Below, piece after piece: positions 53,276 to 60,730 of a stretch of DNA of 63,395 nt. This stretch comes from RUG563 sp045589355. GTDB taxonomy: Bacteria; Bacillota; Clostridia; Christensenellales; Aristaeellaceae. The notes under the pieces were generated by a model. The model saw only the letters and a list, made by a program, of their open reading frames with translations. It was not told where the DNA came from and ran no database searches. The stretch is taken from assembly GCA_045589355.1 (NCBI GenBank), contig JAZNOW010000001.1:1-63395 (forward strand). Direction: 5' to 3'. Each line of letters begins with the position of its first letter. The first letter of the stretch is position 1. A program made the translations under genes and the position numbers.

Positions 53276-54202
53276 TTATGCATCCAGGTCATCAAACAGG
53301 GCCGTGGTGTATTCGCCCTTTTCCACCAGCGCATGGATGGCGTCGATCACGGTCTGCTTATCTTCCTGGTAAGTCACGCCGAACCACTTATCCCGGGTTT
53401 CCAGCACCTGAACGGATACTTCACCCTTCTTGAGCAATTCGTCGATATAGATGGGCAGCAGGTATTCTGCCTTCAGTTCGTTGCCCTGAATCTTTTCAAA
53501 GAAGGCCTTGAAGCCCACTTCCAGCTTGTCGATGAATTCCGGCGTCAGGCCCCAGAAATTCATGGACACATAGCTTTCCGCATCCAGCACCCGGCCGTCC
53601 GCCTGTGCGCCGTCCGCCGTCTTTTCGATGTTGGATGTTTCGTCCACCTGGGTGAGGTAGCCGTTGGCATCGGTTTTGCAGATGCCGCGGGTCACGCCGC
53701 CGTTATCGCTGAGGGTGTTTTTCAGGATGAAGCCCGCCATGCAGTAGCGTTCGGGATGGGCGGGGGTATAATCCTGCAGGAAGTCATGAACGATTTTGAA
53801 GGCGTCCTTGCCGTAATAGTCGTCCGCATTGATGACGGCGAAAGGCTCGTTCACCACGCCCTTGCAGGTGAGCACGGCCTGGCCGGTGCCCCAGGGCTTC
53901 TTGCGGCCTTCGGGCAGGGAAACACCGTCCGGCAGATCGTCCAGCGCCTGGAAGGTGTACGCCACTTCCACGTTCTTTGCGGCACACAGCGCTTCAATGC
54001 GGTTGCCGATGATTTCGCGGAAGTCTTTTTCGATATCCTTGCGAATGATGAATACGATTTTATTAAAACCGGCCTTGATGGCATCGTGAATGGAATAATC
54101 CATGATGATCTGCCCGCCGGGGCCCACTTCCGCCAGCTGCTTGATGCCGCCGCCAAACCGGGAGCCGATGCCTGCCGCCATGATTACAAGTGTGGTTTTC
54201 AT
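53276..54202 (-). CDS. Sugar-phosphate nucleotidyltransferase
   Basis: A 308-residue NTP-transferase fold protein. The nucleotide-binding signature is MAAGIGSRFGGGIKQLAEVG (residues 8-27), with PWGTGQAVL near 115, INADDYYG near 135 and the late VNFWG-like SMNFWGL. It activates a sugar phosphate to a nucleotide sugar; exact sugar unknown. It is not a clear GalU or GlmU (no hexapeptide tail). The operon partner is an LCP ligase. ATG 54202 is within a weak GAGG context, and the promoter lies 60-90 bases upstream. Confidence 0.87.
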   Translation of the reverse strand: MKTTLVIMAAGIGSRFGGGIKQLAEVGPGGQIIMDYSIHDAIKAGFNKIVFIIRKDIEKDFREIIGNRIEALCAAKNVEVAYTFQALDDLPDGVSLPEGRKKPWGTGQAVLTCKGVVNEPFAVINADDYYGKDAFKIVHDFLQDYTPAHPERYCMAGFILKNTLSDNGGVTRGICKTDANGYLTQVDETSNIEKTADGAQADGRVLDAESYVSMNFWGLTPEFIDKLEVGFKAFFEKIQGNELKAEYLLPIYIDELLKKGEVSVQVLETRDKWFGVTYQEDKQTVIDAIHALVEKGEYTTALFDDLDA

Positions 54203-54262
54203 ACAAAACATCCTCACTTTCTCATCCAGTCTATGCCTGTGCGCCTTTGCACATACATGTTT

Positions 54263-54291
54263 ATTATACCACACAGGCAGAACCCGGGCAA
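54263..54291 (-). promoter_or_regulatory. Sigma-A promoter of the nucleotidyltransferase-LCP operon
   Basis: TTGCCC (54291-54286), 17-base spacer, and extended -10 TGGTATAAT (TATAAT 54268-54263) on the minus strand. Confidence 0.78.
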
Positions 54292-54332
54292 GTACCCGTT
54301 TTTTCCGCCAGAAAAATTTACAAACGCCACAA

Positions 54333-54363
54333 CAAAAACGACAGGGAGAAAGCTTCTCCCTGC
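54333..54363 (-). terminator. Intrinsic terminator of the GGDEF gene
   Basis: CAGGGAGAA/TTCTCCCTG arms with a three-base loop, then a T-rich tail on the minus strand. Confidence 0.88.
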
Positions 54364-54382
54364 CATTTGCATATTCTCTTCC

Positions 54383-55765
54383 TCAAAGCCTGCAGGCATC
54401 CCGGCCGGCTTCCTTGGCCATGTACAGCTTTTCATCTGCCAGGTGCAGCATGGTTTTGTAAGTGGGCACCTGCTCCGAAAGCTGCTGGGGATGCACGGCG
54501 CCGATGGATACCGTCACCTGGACGTCAGGCTGGGTTTCCAGGCGGATATCGTGAGCCGCCTGATGCAGTTTTTCCATTTCGGCGCGCATCTGTTCCAGCG
54601 TACGGTTTGCATACAGAAGAACGAACTCGTCCCCGCCATAGCGCACCACGCAATCCTTTTCGCCGTTCAGCGCTTCCAGGGCCATGCCGGCAATGCGCTG
54701 CAGAATTTCATCCCCCACCTCATGGCCGTAGGTATCGTTCACAGTTTTGAACTTATCCACGTCCAGAATGGCCAGGGCATACTGGGTTTTTTCGTCCCGC
54801 CATTTACCGGTCGCCTTCTCCACCAGCGTTTCGTACACATAATGCCGGGAGGCACAGCCGGTGACGCTGTCGGTATTCGCCAGCTTGCGGAAAAGCTGAT
54901 TCATTTCCCGTTTGCGCAGCTGTTCCGCTACGGTCAGGGCGATCAGCAGGGAAATGGCCACAATGCCAGCGGTAAGGATGGCCGCCGTCAATACGCCCAG
55001 CAGATTGAATTTCCCGGTGATGGACAATTGCCAGCTGATGTTTTCCGTATCAAACATCAGCGTCATGGGCCTTTCCACAATGCCGCTTTTGGCAAGCACC
55101 ACATAATTTCCTTCCATATCCTGATAGGAAAGGGAATATTCCACCTGCTGGTCCGTCAGTTCATTCAGCCGGAAGGAAGAAACCAGCGCGTCCGTATCCA
55201 CCACGATGGCCACGATGCCCCAGGATGCATCCTGGCCGGGCAAGGTGACCGGCAGGGAAATGTTCAGCCCCTGGCCGCCCTGCACCAGTGCGATGGGGGG
55301 CGTAATGTGCACCCGGCCCTGCTGCAGGATCTCCACCGTCTGGGGGTTGGGCGCTGCTGCCTCCCACAGGTCATAGCCAATCAACGGCTCGTTTCCTTCC
55401 AAAGGATACACATGCCGCACCACGCCCTCCGGCGCCAGGGCCACATTGAGCACAGTGTTTTCCGTGTCATTATCCCACCCCTTCAGCACCAGCGGCGCCA
55501 GGGTATGAAAGCTGTCCGGCTCGCCCTCATCCGCCATCAGCGTGAAGGCCATCACATGCACCCGGGCAATGAGCATATCCACTTTGTCCTTGATGTCGTT
55601 TGCCTTGCTTTCCAGGTAATACACCTTCTGGGTGTACTGGGATTTGGCCACCGCCCCCAGGATTGTCGCGGCAATGCCGGTAAGGATCAGAAAAGCAACC
55701 AGAAAAACAATGCAAAACTGACGCCGGTGCGTCTTTCTCTTCGCTTTGTTCCCGATTGCCTGCAT
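54383..55765 (-). CDS. Membrane diguanylate cyclase (GGDEF)
   Basis: A 460-residue protein with membrane segments at about 18-40 and 255-280 enclosing an extracellular sensor of about 215 residues (CHASE/Cache-like), then a cytoplasmic GGDEF domain at about 295-455. The active-site loop GGDEF is intact at residues 377-381 and LDVDKFKTVNDTYGHEVGDE supplies the metal and substrate residues, so it should make cyclic di-GMP. No inhibitory RxxD was identified with certainty, and there is no EAL domain. It is monocistronic, with its own promoter and terminator. The signal is unknown. Confidence 0.93.
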   Translation of the reverse strand: MQAIGNKAKRKTHRRQFCIVFLVAFLILTGIAATILGAVAKSQYTQKVYYLESKANDIKDKVDMLIARVHVMAFTLMADEGEPDSFHTLAPLVLKGWDNDTENTVLNVALAPEGVVRHVYPLEGNEPLIGYDLWEAAAPNPQTVEILQQGRVHITPPIALVQGGQGLNISLPVTLPGQDASWGIVAIVVDTDALVSSFRLNELTDQQVEYSLSYQDMEGNYVVLAKSGIVERPMTLMFDTENISWQLSITGKFNLLGVLTAAILTAGIVAISLLIALTVAEQLRKREMNQLFRKLANTDSVTGCASRHYVYETLVEKATGKWRDEKTQYALAILDVDKFKTVNDTYGHEVGDEILQRIAGMALEALNGEKDCVVRYGGDEFVLLYANRTLEQMRAEMEKLHQAAHDIRLETQPDVQVTVSIGAVHPQQLSEQVPTYKTMLHLADEKLYMAKEAGRDACRL

Positions 55766-55796
55766 GTTGCTTCACCTCATTTTCGTATAGACATAA

Positions 55797-55825
55797 AGTA
55801 TAGCATATCTGACACGAAATGACAA
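55797..55825 (-). promoter_or_regulatory. Sigma-A promoter of the GGDEF gene
   Basis: TTGTCA (55825-55820) and TATACT (55802-55797) on the minus strand, 17 bases apart. Confidence 0.82.
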
Positions 55826-55850
55826 GAAAAACAATCTTTTTGTCTTCCGG

Positions 55851-57203
55851 TTATTTCCATCTGACGCCCTGTTCGGTCAGGGAAGCGGCGCTCTCCTCCA
55901 TCCGGCCCATATCCCACAGCAGGGAGCTGGTCAGGTATTTATCCCGGGTATTGCGGGAATAGCGGAAGGCATCCTGCACGTCCTGCGCTGTCCAGCCCAG
56001 CTCCCACGGCCGCATGGGCATACCTGCCTCCCGCATCAGACGGGCAATCACCGCCGTTTCGGGCAGTTCCTCCTGCATGATGGCAACAAGCCGGGGCCAC
56101 TTTTCCCGGATGGTTTTGTTTCTTTGCTTTCTTGCCTGAAAGTCGTTGTTGTGCCAGAGGGTGCGCTCTTTTTCCATCAGTTCTTCCGCCGCCCGGCCGA
56201 ACACCCGCCGCATTTCCTGCGCCCATGCTTCCGCGTCAAAGTCCAGGGGCGCGTCCGTCGGCTGCAGGGTGCGGATATGGTCATACATCTCCAGGCACAG
56301 CAGGGTACCCACCCCCACCTGAATGCCGTGCAATTCCGTTTTTAGCCCCTGGTCCAGGGAAAACATTTCCCACAGGTGAGAAAAATAATGCTCCAGCCCG
56401 GAAGCGGGACGGGATATTCTTGCAAAAGCCATGGCAATGCCGGACAAAACCAGCCCCTCCGCCACAGCCCCCACGGCTTCCTCTTCCCTTTGCAGCATCC
56501 GGGGCGCGCTTTCCACAATTTTTTTCAGGGAAGACCGCATCATCCCGGCAATTTCTTCGCAATAATACTCGCCGTTGATCAGCGCCGTCATGCGCCATTC
56601 GCAAAGCGCTACATATTTGGCGATCATATCCCCCAGCCCTGCCTGCAGCATGCGCATAGGGGCGTTTTTCATGATGCGGGTATCGGCCAGGATCACCTGA
56701 GGGCAGGCATTGTAAAGGGTGGTTTTGGTACGGTTCACGATCATGGAGGAGGAATCCGACGCATAGCCGTCCATGGAAGGCGCTGTGCCTACCACCAGCT
56801 GCGGCCTGCCCACCGCCTTGGCCAGCACCTTGCAGCAATCGTTGATCACCCCGGAGCCGATGGCCAGAATGCAATCGCATCCGGGGTCAAACGCCATGGT
56901 GATCTCCCCCACCGTTTCTTCATCCGGTTCGGGATGGGAACGGCGGATCATGTGCATTTTGTATTCTGCGCCCGCCCTCTCCAGCACCGGCTGAACGAAA
57001 GGCCAGGCCGCCTTCTTCGTATCGGCATCACAGACAACAAACGGCCTTTGGCAGCCCAGCCGCTCCAGCCCTTCCGGCAATGCCTCCACGGCCCCGGAGC
57101 CGATGCGCAAAAGTTTCAGCCCGATTTTGTGTTCCCGGCCGCAGGCACACCCATGGCCTTCCGGGCGGATCAATTCTTCCAGTGTCATATCCTTCAAATG
57201 CAT
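55851..57203 (-). CDS. Glycerol-1-phosphate dehydrogenase (AraM-like)
   Basis: A 450-residue member of the G1P dehydrogenase family, like Bacillus AraM/EgsA, which reduces dihydroxyacetone phosphate to sn-glycerol 1-phosphate with NAD(P)H. AIGSGVINDCCKVLA and GTAPSMDGYASDSSSMI form the nucleotide and substrate loops; metal ligands appear as Asp in GLGDMIAK, His in GLEHYFSH and His in ELHGIQVG. G1P is the archaeal lipid backbone; in Bacillota it feeds heptaprenylglyceryl lipids. I chose ATG 57203 because GAAGGA lies 8 bases upstream. It stands alone. Confidence 0.88.
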   Translation of the reverse strand: MHLKDMTLEELIRPEGHGCACGREHKIGLKLLRIGSGAVEALPEGLERLGCQRPFVVCDADTKKAAWPFVQPVLERAGAEYKMHMIRRSHPEPDEETVGEITMAFDPGCDCILAIGSGVINDCCKVLAKAVGRPQLVVGTAPSMDGYASDSSSMIVNRTKTTLYNACPQVILADTRIMKNAPMRMLQAGLGDMIAKYVALCEWRMTALINGEYYCEEIAGMMRSSLKKIVESAPRMLQREEEAVGAVAEGLVLSGIAMAFARISRPASGLEHYFSHLWEMFSLDQGLKTELHGIQVGVGTLLCLEMYDHIRTLQPTDAPLDFDAEAWAQEMRRVFGRAAEELMEKERTLWHNNDFQARKQRNKTIREKWPRLVAIMQEELPETAVIARLMREAGMPMRPWELGWTAQDVQDAFRYSRNTRDKYLTSSLLWDMGRMEESAASLTEQGVRWK

Positions 57204-57230
57204 GGCAAACATCCTTCATTCGTTTTTTTC

Positions 57231-57259
57231 ATTGTACCACATCCTGCCCTTCATGGGAA
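57231..57259 (-). promoter_or_regulatory. Extended -10 promoter of the G1P dehydrogenase gene
   Basis: TTCCCA (57259-57254), 17-base spacer, then TGG-TACAAT (TACAAT 57236-57231) on the minus strand. Confidence 0.6.
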
Positions 57260-57284
57260 GAAACGTTTCTATCCGTTCTTTCTC

Positions 57285-57313
57285 TTTTCAAGCAAGCACT
57301 TTATCGTTATAAT
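57285..57313 (+). promoter_or_regulatory. Promoter of the HTH/ParB-like gene pair
   Basis: TTTTCA (57285-57290) and TATAAT (57308-57313), 17 bases apart, back to back with the G1P dehydrogenase promoter. Confidence 0.65.
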
Positions 57314-57351
57314 GGTATTGATCATGATCGGAAATGGAAGGAGGTTGTGCT

Positions 57352-58098
57352 GTGAAATACGAAAATGCCCGGGATATCCTGCCGCCGGATCTTTTGCGGC
57401 AGGTGCAGAAGTATGCCGGCGGCAAAACCATCTACATCCCCAGCATCAGCCATGCCTCCTGGGGGGAAGCCTCCGGCTACCGGCGGTATCTGGCCCTGCG
57501 CAACCGGGATATCCGCAGCCGGTTCAAGGAAGGTGAAGCGGTGGATACCCTGGCGGAAGAATATTGCCTGTCCCCGGACAGCATCCGCAAAATACTCTAC
57601 AAAAAGGAGGATGTCATTTTGGATTATGATTGTTCCCTTTCCTGTGCCCGTGCCTTTGCCCGGGCCGGCAAGCTGGAAGAATGGGTGCACGCCTATCTTT
57701 TGTCCGATGGAGATAACGAGCCCTTCTCCCACGGCCTGAAACTGTTTGACCGCTTCTTCCTGGGCCCGGCAGATATGCCCTTGTCCCTGTTTCACCGCTG
57801 CTGCGGGCCGGAAGAAAATATGCGCTTCCGGGTGAACCAGAAATGGTTCGAAGAGAAAGTGCACAGGATGATGGAAACCGCCAGGGAAGACCCGGAAATG
57901 CCGCCCCTGATCGTACACTACCTCTTTTCCGAAACGGACGGCACCCCGGAATTTGAACTGAACGAAGGCAACGACCGCTTTGAAGCCTACAAACGGCTGG
58001 GCAGGGAAAAGTCCCCCGTGATCGTATGGATCACCGAACCGGAAGAATATAATGATTTTATGGAAAAATACGGCACTTACTTCCGGGACGGACAGTAA
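57352..58098 (+). CDS. CD3324-like HTH domain fused to a ParB-like domain
   Basis: A 248-residue two-part protein. Residues 1-88 (YENARDILPPDLLRQVQKYA, WGEASGYRRYLALRNRDI, VDTLAEEYCLSPDSIRKILY) match the small Mor/CD3324-type DNA-binding proteins that normally stand alone at about 90 residues. Residues 95-248 form a second domain ending FELNEGNDRFEAYKRLGR, which resembles the DGNHR-type loop of ParB-related nucleases and kinases. That second domain is duplicated as the next gene. GTG 57352 is the start, with AAGGAGG 7 bases upstream. The join looks like a recent fusion; function is unknown. Confidence 0.7.
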   Translation: MKYENARDILPPDLLRQVQKYAGGKTIYIPSISHASWGEASGYRRYLALRNRDIRSRFKEGEAVDTLAEEYCLSPDSIRKILYKKEDVILDYDCSLSCARAFARAGKLEEWVHAYLLSDGDNEPFSHGLKLFDRFFLGPADMPLSLFHRCCGPEENMRFRVNQKWFEEKVHRMMETAREDPEMPPLIVHYLFSETDGTPEFELNEGNDRFEAYKRLGREKSPVIVWITEPEEYNDFMEKYGTYFRDGQ

Positions 58099-58110
58099 AG
58101 GAGGCGCTCT

Positions 58111-58581
58111 ATGGAATACAACCGCACCCTGTCCAGCGCCCAAGCCTTTGCCCGTGCCGGCAAGCTGGAAGAATGGATTCATCTGTATCTTTTATCCGAC
58201 GGCAACAATGTGCCTTTTTCGGAAGGGCTGAAGCTTTTCCCCCGGCATTACCTGGGCCCGGTGGAAATGCCCCTGTCCCTCTTTCAGCGGGCCTGCGGGC
58301 CGGAAGAACACATGAAATGGCGGGTGCATCCCGACCATTTTGAAGAAAAGGTAGCCCGGCTGATGCAGGCCATAAAGGCCGACCCGGATATTCCGCCCCT
58401 CATTATCTGCTACCGCTTCCATGAAGAAACCGGCCTGCCGGAATTTGAACTGAACGACGGCAATGGCCGCTTGGAAGCCTATACCCGCCTTGGCCGCACC
58501 CACGCTCATGTGATCTTCTGGATCACGGAAGATGCGGAGTATCAGCGCTTCTTGCAGGAATACGGCAGCTATTTTGCCTGA
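58111..58581 (+). CDS. ParB-like domain protein, paralogue of the preceding C-terminal domain
   Basis: A 156-residue protein that aligns along its whole length with residues 95-248 of the preceding gene (by eye about 60% identical). Shared blocks are AFARAGKLEEW, YLLSDG.N..PFS.GLKLF, LGP..MPLSLF.R.CGPEE, PEFELN.GN.R.EAY.RLGR and the closing YG.YF. The FELNDGNGRLEAY loop resembles the DGN(H)R motif of ParB-like proteins. It starts 12 bases after the previous stop with AAAGGAGG upstream. Tandem duplication is clear; the biochemical role is not. Repeat island D follows. Confidence 0.72.
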   Translation: MEYNRTLSSAQAFARAGKLEEWIHLYLLSDGNNVPFSEGLKLFPRHYLGPVEMPLSLFQRACGPEEHMKWRVHPDHFEEKVARLMQAIKADPDIPPLIICYRFHEETGLPEFELNDGNGRLEAYTRLGRTHAHVIFWITEDAEYQRFLQEYGSYFA

Positions 58582-59246
58582 ACATTTGTCCTTATGACGA
58601 AGCAGGGGGCTTCTCGCCCCGACCTCATCCTGCGACAGAGAGAATGTGAAAAAAGGCTTGTTTCTGCACAGAACTTGAGGAACGGAATGGGCCTGCGCGG
58701 CCCCTTCACCCCGCGGCAGGGACAAACGTCCCTGCACCCATCCTGCGATGAAATAATGCGATAAAACAAACTTGCTTCCGCATGAAACTTGAAGAACCTA
58801 CAAGATATGTGCCCACAGGCGCTATGAAAACGAAAAAAGAGCGGTTGAGAGAATAAATCCTCTCACCGCTTCTTTTTTACGTTTTCCCCGGATGCAAAGC
58901 ATCCGGTCGGCGGCGTTCATGCCGCCCAGCCCGGTGGTGTGGCGGGGCCACACCCGGCTCGCAATATTGCAATCTTCTTTTGCATACGGGTTTCTGCGTG
59001 TTATTGTAACAGCGGGAAACTGCTTGTTCGCCAAACCGACTACTTCCGCCACTAGGTCCAGGGGTGATGCCCCTGGCAGCGGGAAACTGCTTGTTCGCCA
59101 AACCGACTACTTCCGCCACTGGGTCCAGGGGTGATGCCCCTGGCAGCGGGAAACTGCTTGTTCGCCAAACCGACTACTTCCGCCACTGGGTCCAGGGATG
59201 GCATCCCTGGTCCGCTAATGGGTCCAGGGGCAATGCCCCTGGTGGG
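58582..59246. repeat. Palindromic repeat island D between the ParB-like gene and degV
   Basis: A 665-base convergent intergenic island. Left part: inward-reading units (GGGGGCTTCTCGCCCC at 58605, GGGCCTGCGCGGCCCC at 58689, GCAGGGAC/GTCCCTGC at 58716-58735, then GCATGAAACTTGAAGAAC). Middle: hairpins in the same order as island B at 58841-58876, 58888-58906 (CCGGATGC/GCATCCGG) and 58909-58926 (GGCGGC/GCCGCC). Right part: three tandem 67-base units at 59010-59076, 59077-59143 and 59144-59210, each ending in a hairpin, followed by hairpins at 59224-59242 and 59248-59266. The last hairpin forms the end of degV. Confidence 0.92.
59010..59210. repeat. Three tandem 67-base units in island D
   Basis: Each unit runs from CAGCGGGAAACTGCTTGTTC through CCGACTACTTCCGCCACT to a hairpin. 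Units 1 and 2 differ at one base and end in CCAGGGGTGATGCCCCTGG; unit 3 ends in CCAGGGATGGCATCCCTGG, where one arm base and its partner have both changed. Confidence 0.93.
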
Positions 59247-60107
59247 TCAAGGGGCGATGCCCCTTGTGTTGTTCTTGAAGAACGCCACGGCCACAGCGCC
59301 GGGGCCGGCATGGGTGCCGATGACGCTGCCGATGATGGTATACGCCAGTTCATCGGTGCTGTGCTGCCACAGGTCAGCGCTGTCGGTAATGTATTTTTGC
59401 AAAAGCCTGTCGCTGAGCCCGGTATAGCCCAGCAGCACCGGCCGGGTGAAATCCACACCGCCGGCCTTTTCAATTTCCTGTGCCAGCAGGTTATTGGCCT
59501 GCCTGGAGCCCCGGGCCTTGCCCAGCGCCTGAATTTTGCCGTCCTCAATGCTAAGAACCGGTTTCAGGCCCAGCAACCCGCCGGCAATAGCCGCCGTTTT
59601 GGAAATGCGTCCGCCACGCTGCAAAAATTCCAGCGTGTCCAGCATGGCCAGCACAAACACATTTTCCCGTTCTTTTTCCAGCTTCCGGGCCACCGTTTGG
59701 GCGTCCAGCCCTTCGGCAATGAACCGCAGCGCCATCTGGGCCAGGATGCCCATGCCGATGGCCGCCGTCTTGCTGTCCACCACACAAATGTTCTCCAGCC
59801 CCTCCGCTGCGATCACAGCGCTCTGGTAGGTGCCGGAAAGGGCGGATGCAATGGTAACAACAACGGCCGAATCCCCTGCGGCAAGCACCTTTTGGTACAC
59901 CTTGCGGAAGGCATCGGGGGACGCCTGGCTGGTGTGGGGCAAAACGTCCGTTTCCACCAGCATTTCGTAAAATTCCTCATGGGTGATGGTCACGCCGTCC
60001 AGGTATTCCTCTTCGCCGAACACCACCGTCAGAGGCACCACATCCAGCCGGGCTTTGATCTGCTGGGGCAAATCCGCCGTGGAATCAATAATCAATCGTA
60101 CACTCAT
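59247..60107 (-). CDS. DegV family fatty-acid-binding protein
   Basis: A 286-residue DegV protein; the family binds fatty acids, and some (FakB) present them to a fatty-acid kinase. LIIDSTADLP at the start, ITHEEFYEML, PHTSQASPDAFRKVY, SGTYQSAV, VVDSKTAAIGMGILA and GTHAGPGAVAVAFF are typical. The homologous part ends at about residue 280; the last residues TRGIAP and the TGA stop are encoded by the repeat hairpin CAAGGGGCGATGCCCCTTG (59248-59266). It is 18 bases downstream of the marR gene. No FakA-like kinase is nearby. Confidence 0.93.
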   Translation of the reverse strand: MSVRLIIDSTADLPQQIKARLDVVPLTVVFGEEEYLDGVTITHEEFYEMLVETDVLPHTSQASPDAFRKVYQKVLAAGDSAVVVTIASALSGTYQSAVIAAEGLENICVVDSKTAAIGMGILAQMALRFIAEGLDAQTVARKLEKERENVFVLAMLDTLEFLQRGGRISKTAAIAGGLLGLKPVLSIEDGKIQALGKARGSRQANNLLAQEIEKAGGVDFTRPVLLGYTGLSDRLLQKYITDSADLWQHSTDELAYTIIGSVIGTHAGPGAVAVAFFKNNTRGIAP

Positions 60108-60125
60108 GGCAATGTATCCTTTGTA

Positions 60126-60578
60126 TTAGTCGGGAATGCCGGTCTGGTCCAGCTGCTTCAGGTTTTTCACAATGGATTCCAGCGCCTGATAGAAAACAGC
60201 CCGGGTTTCTTCGGTCAGATCCTGTCCGGCCATTTCCACCGCCTTGCCGGCCCGCTTGCACACCTGCTCCGCCGCCTCTTTTCCTTTTTCCGTCAGCACA
60301 AGCAAGCCCCTGTACAGGCTGCCGCCCACCACTTTCTTTTCCACAAAGCCTTTTTCTTCCAGAATGGCAATCATCCGGGAAGCGTCGGATTTATCCTTGC
60401 CGCTCAGCTCGCACAGCTGGGGCACGGTCACGCCGTTTTCGTAGCGATAAATATTGGTCAGGTATGTGGCATGGGTGCCTTTCAGGCCATACTTCTCCAT
60501 CTCCTCCGACGCCAGCCGACGCCAGGAGCGGGAAATTTCCGTAATTGCCAGAGAAAACCGTTCAAACCGTTCTACCAT
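60126..60578 (-). CDS. MarR-family transcription regulator
   Basis: A 150-residue winged-helix regulator. The DNA-binding part is TVPQLCELSGKDKSDASRMIAILEEKGFVEKKVV (about residues 50-83), followed by the wing and C-terminal dimer helices. ATG 60578 has GGAGG upstream. It is first in a two-gene operon with degV. An inverted repeat at 60608-60621 lies at its own transcription start, so autorepression is likely; a fatty-acid-related ligand, as in FabT-type MarR proteins, is an inference from the degV partner. Confidence 0.9.
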   Translation of the reverse strand: MVERFERFSLAITEISRSWRRLASEEMEKYGLKGTHATYLTNIYRYENGVTVPQLCELSGKDKSDASRMIAILEEKGFVEKKVVGGSLYRGLLVLTEKGKEAAEQVCKRAGKAVEMAGQDLTEETRAVFYQALESIVKNLKQLDQTGIPD

Positions 60579-60607
60579 GATTCCTCCAAAGATGGGCATT
60601 GTACTTT

Positions 60608-60621
60608 GTTGAAGTTTCAAC
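60608..60621. promoter_or_regulatory. Candidate MarR operator
   Basis: GTTGAA-GT-TTCAAC, an inverted repeat with 6-base arms covering the predicted transcription start of the marR-degV operon. Confidence 0.65.
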
Positions 60622-60627
60622 GTGCGG

Positions 60628-60656
60628 ATTATAGCATACACCTGTTGCTTTGTCAA
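60628..60656 (-). promoter_or_regulatory. Consensus promoter of marR-degV
   Basis: TTGACA (60656-60651) and TATAAT (60633-60628) on the minus strand with a 17-base spacer. Confidence 0.9.
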
Positions 60657-60668
60657 CTTTTCACCGCC

Positions 60669-60697
60669 TTGACATCCCTTTTCCCCTGTGCTATCAT
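60669..60697 (+). promoter_or_regulatory. Promoter of the cytidine deaminase gene
   Basis: TTGACA (60669-60674) and TATCAT (60692-60697), 17 bases apart, divergent from the marR promoter with -35 elements only 12 bases apart. Confidence 0.88.
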
Positions 60698-60730
60698 GCA
60701 AAGCAATCAAAGAAGGGAGGGCGATCGCAC

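Noticed and set aside
52091..55822. A very long open frame on the plus strand opposite the LCP, nucleotidyltransferase and GGDEF genes
   Set aside because: It is antisense to three well-identified genes and has low-complexity His/Gly/Gln-rich translation, the usual mirror of GC-rich codon use.
59010..59210. Tandem repeats considered as a CRISPR array
   Set aside because: The 67-base units are directly adjacent without unique spacers and contain hairpins; no cas genes are near.
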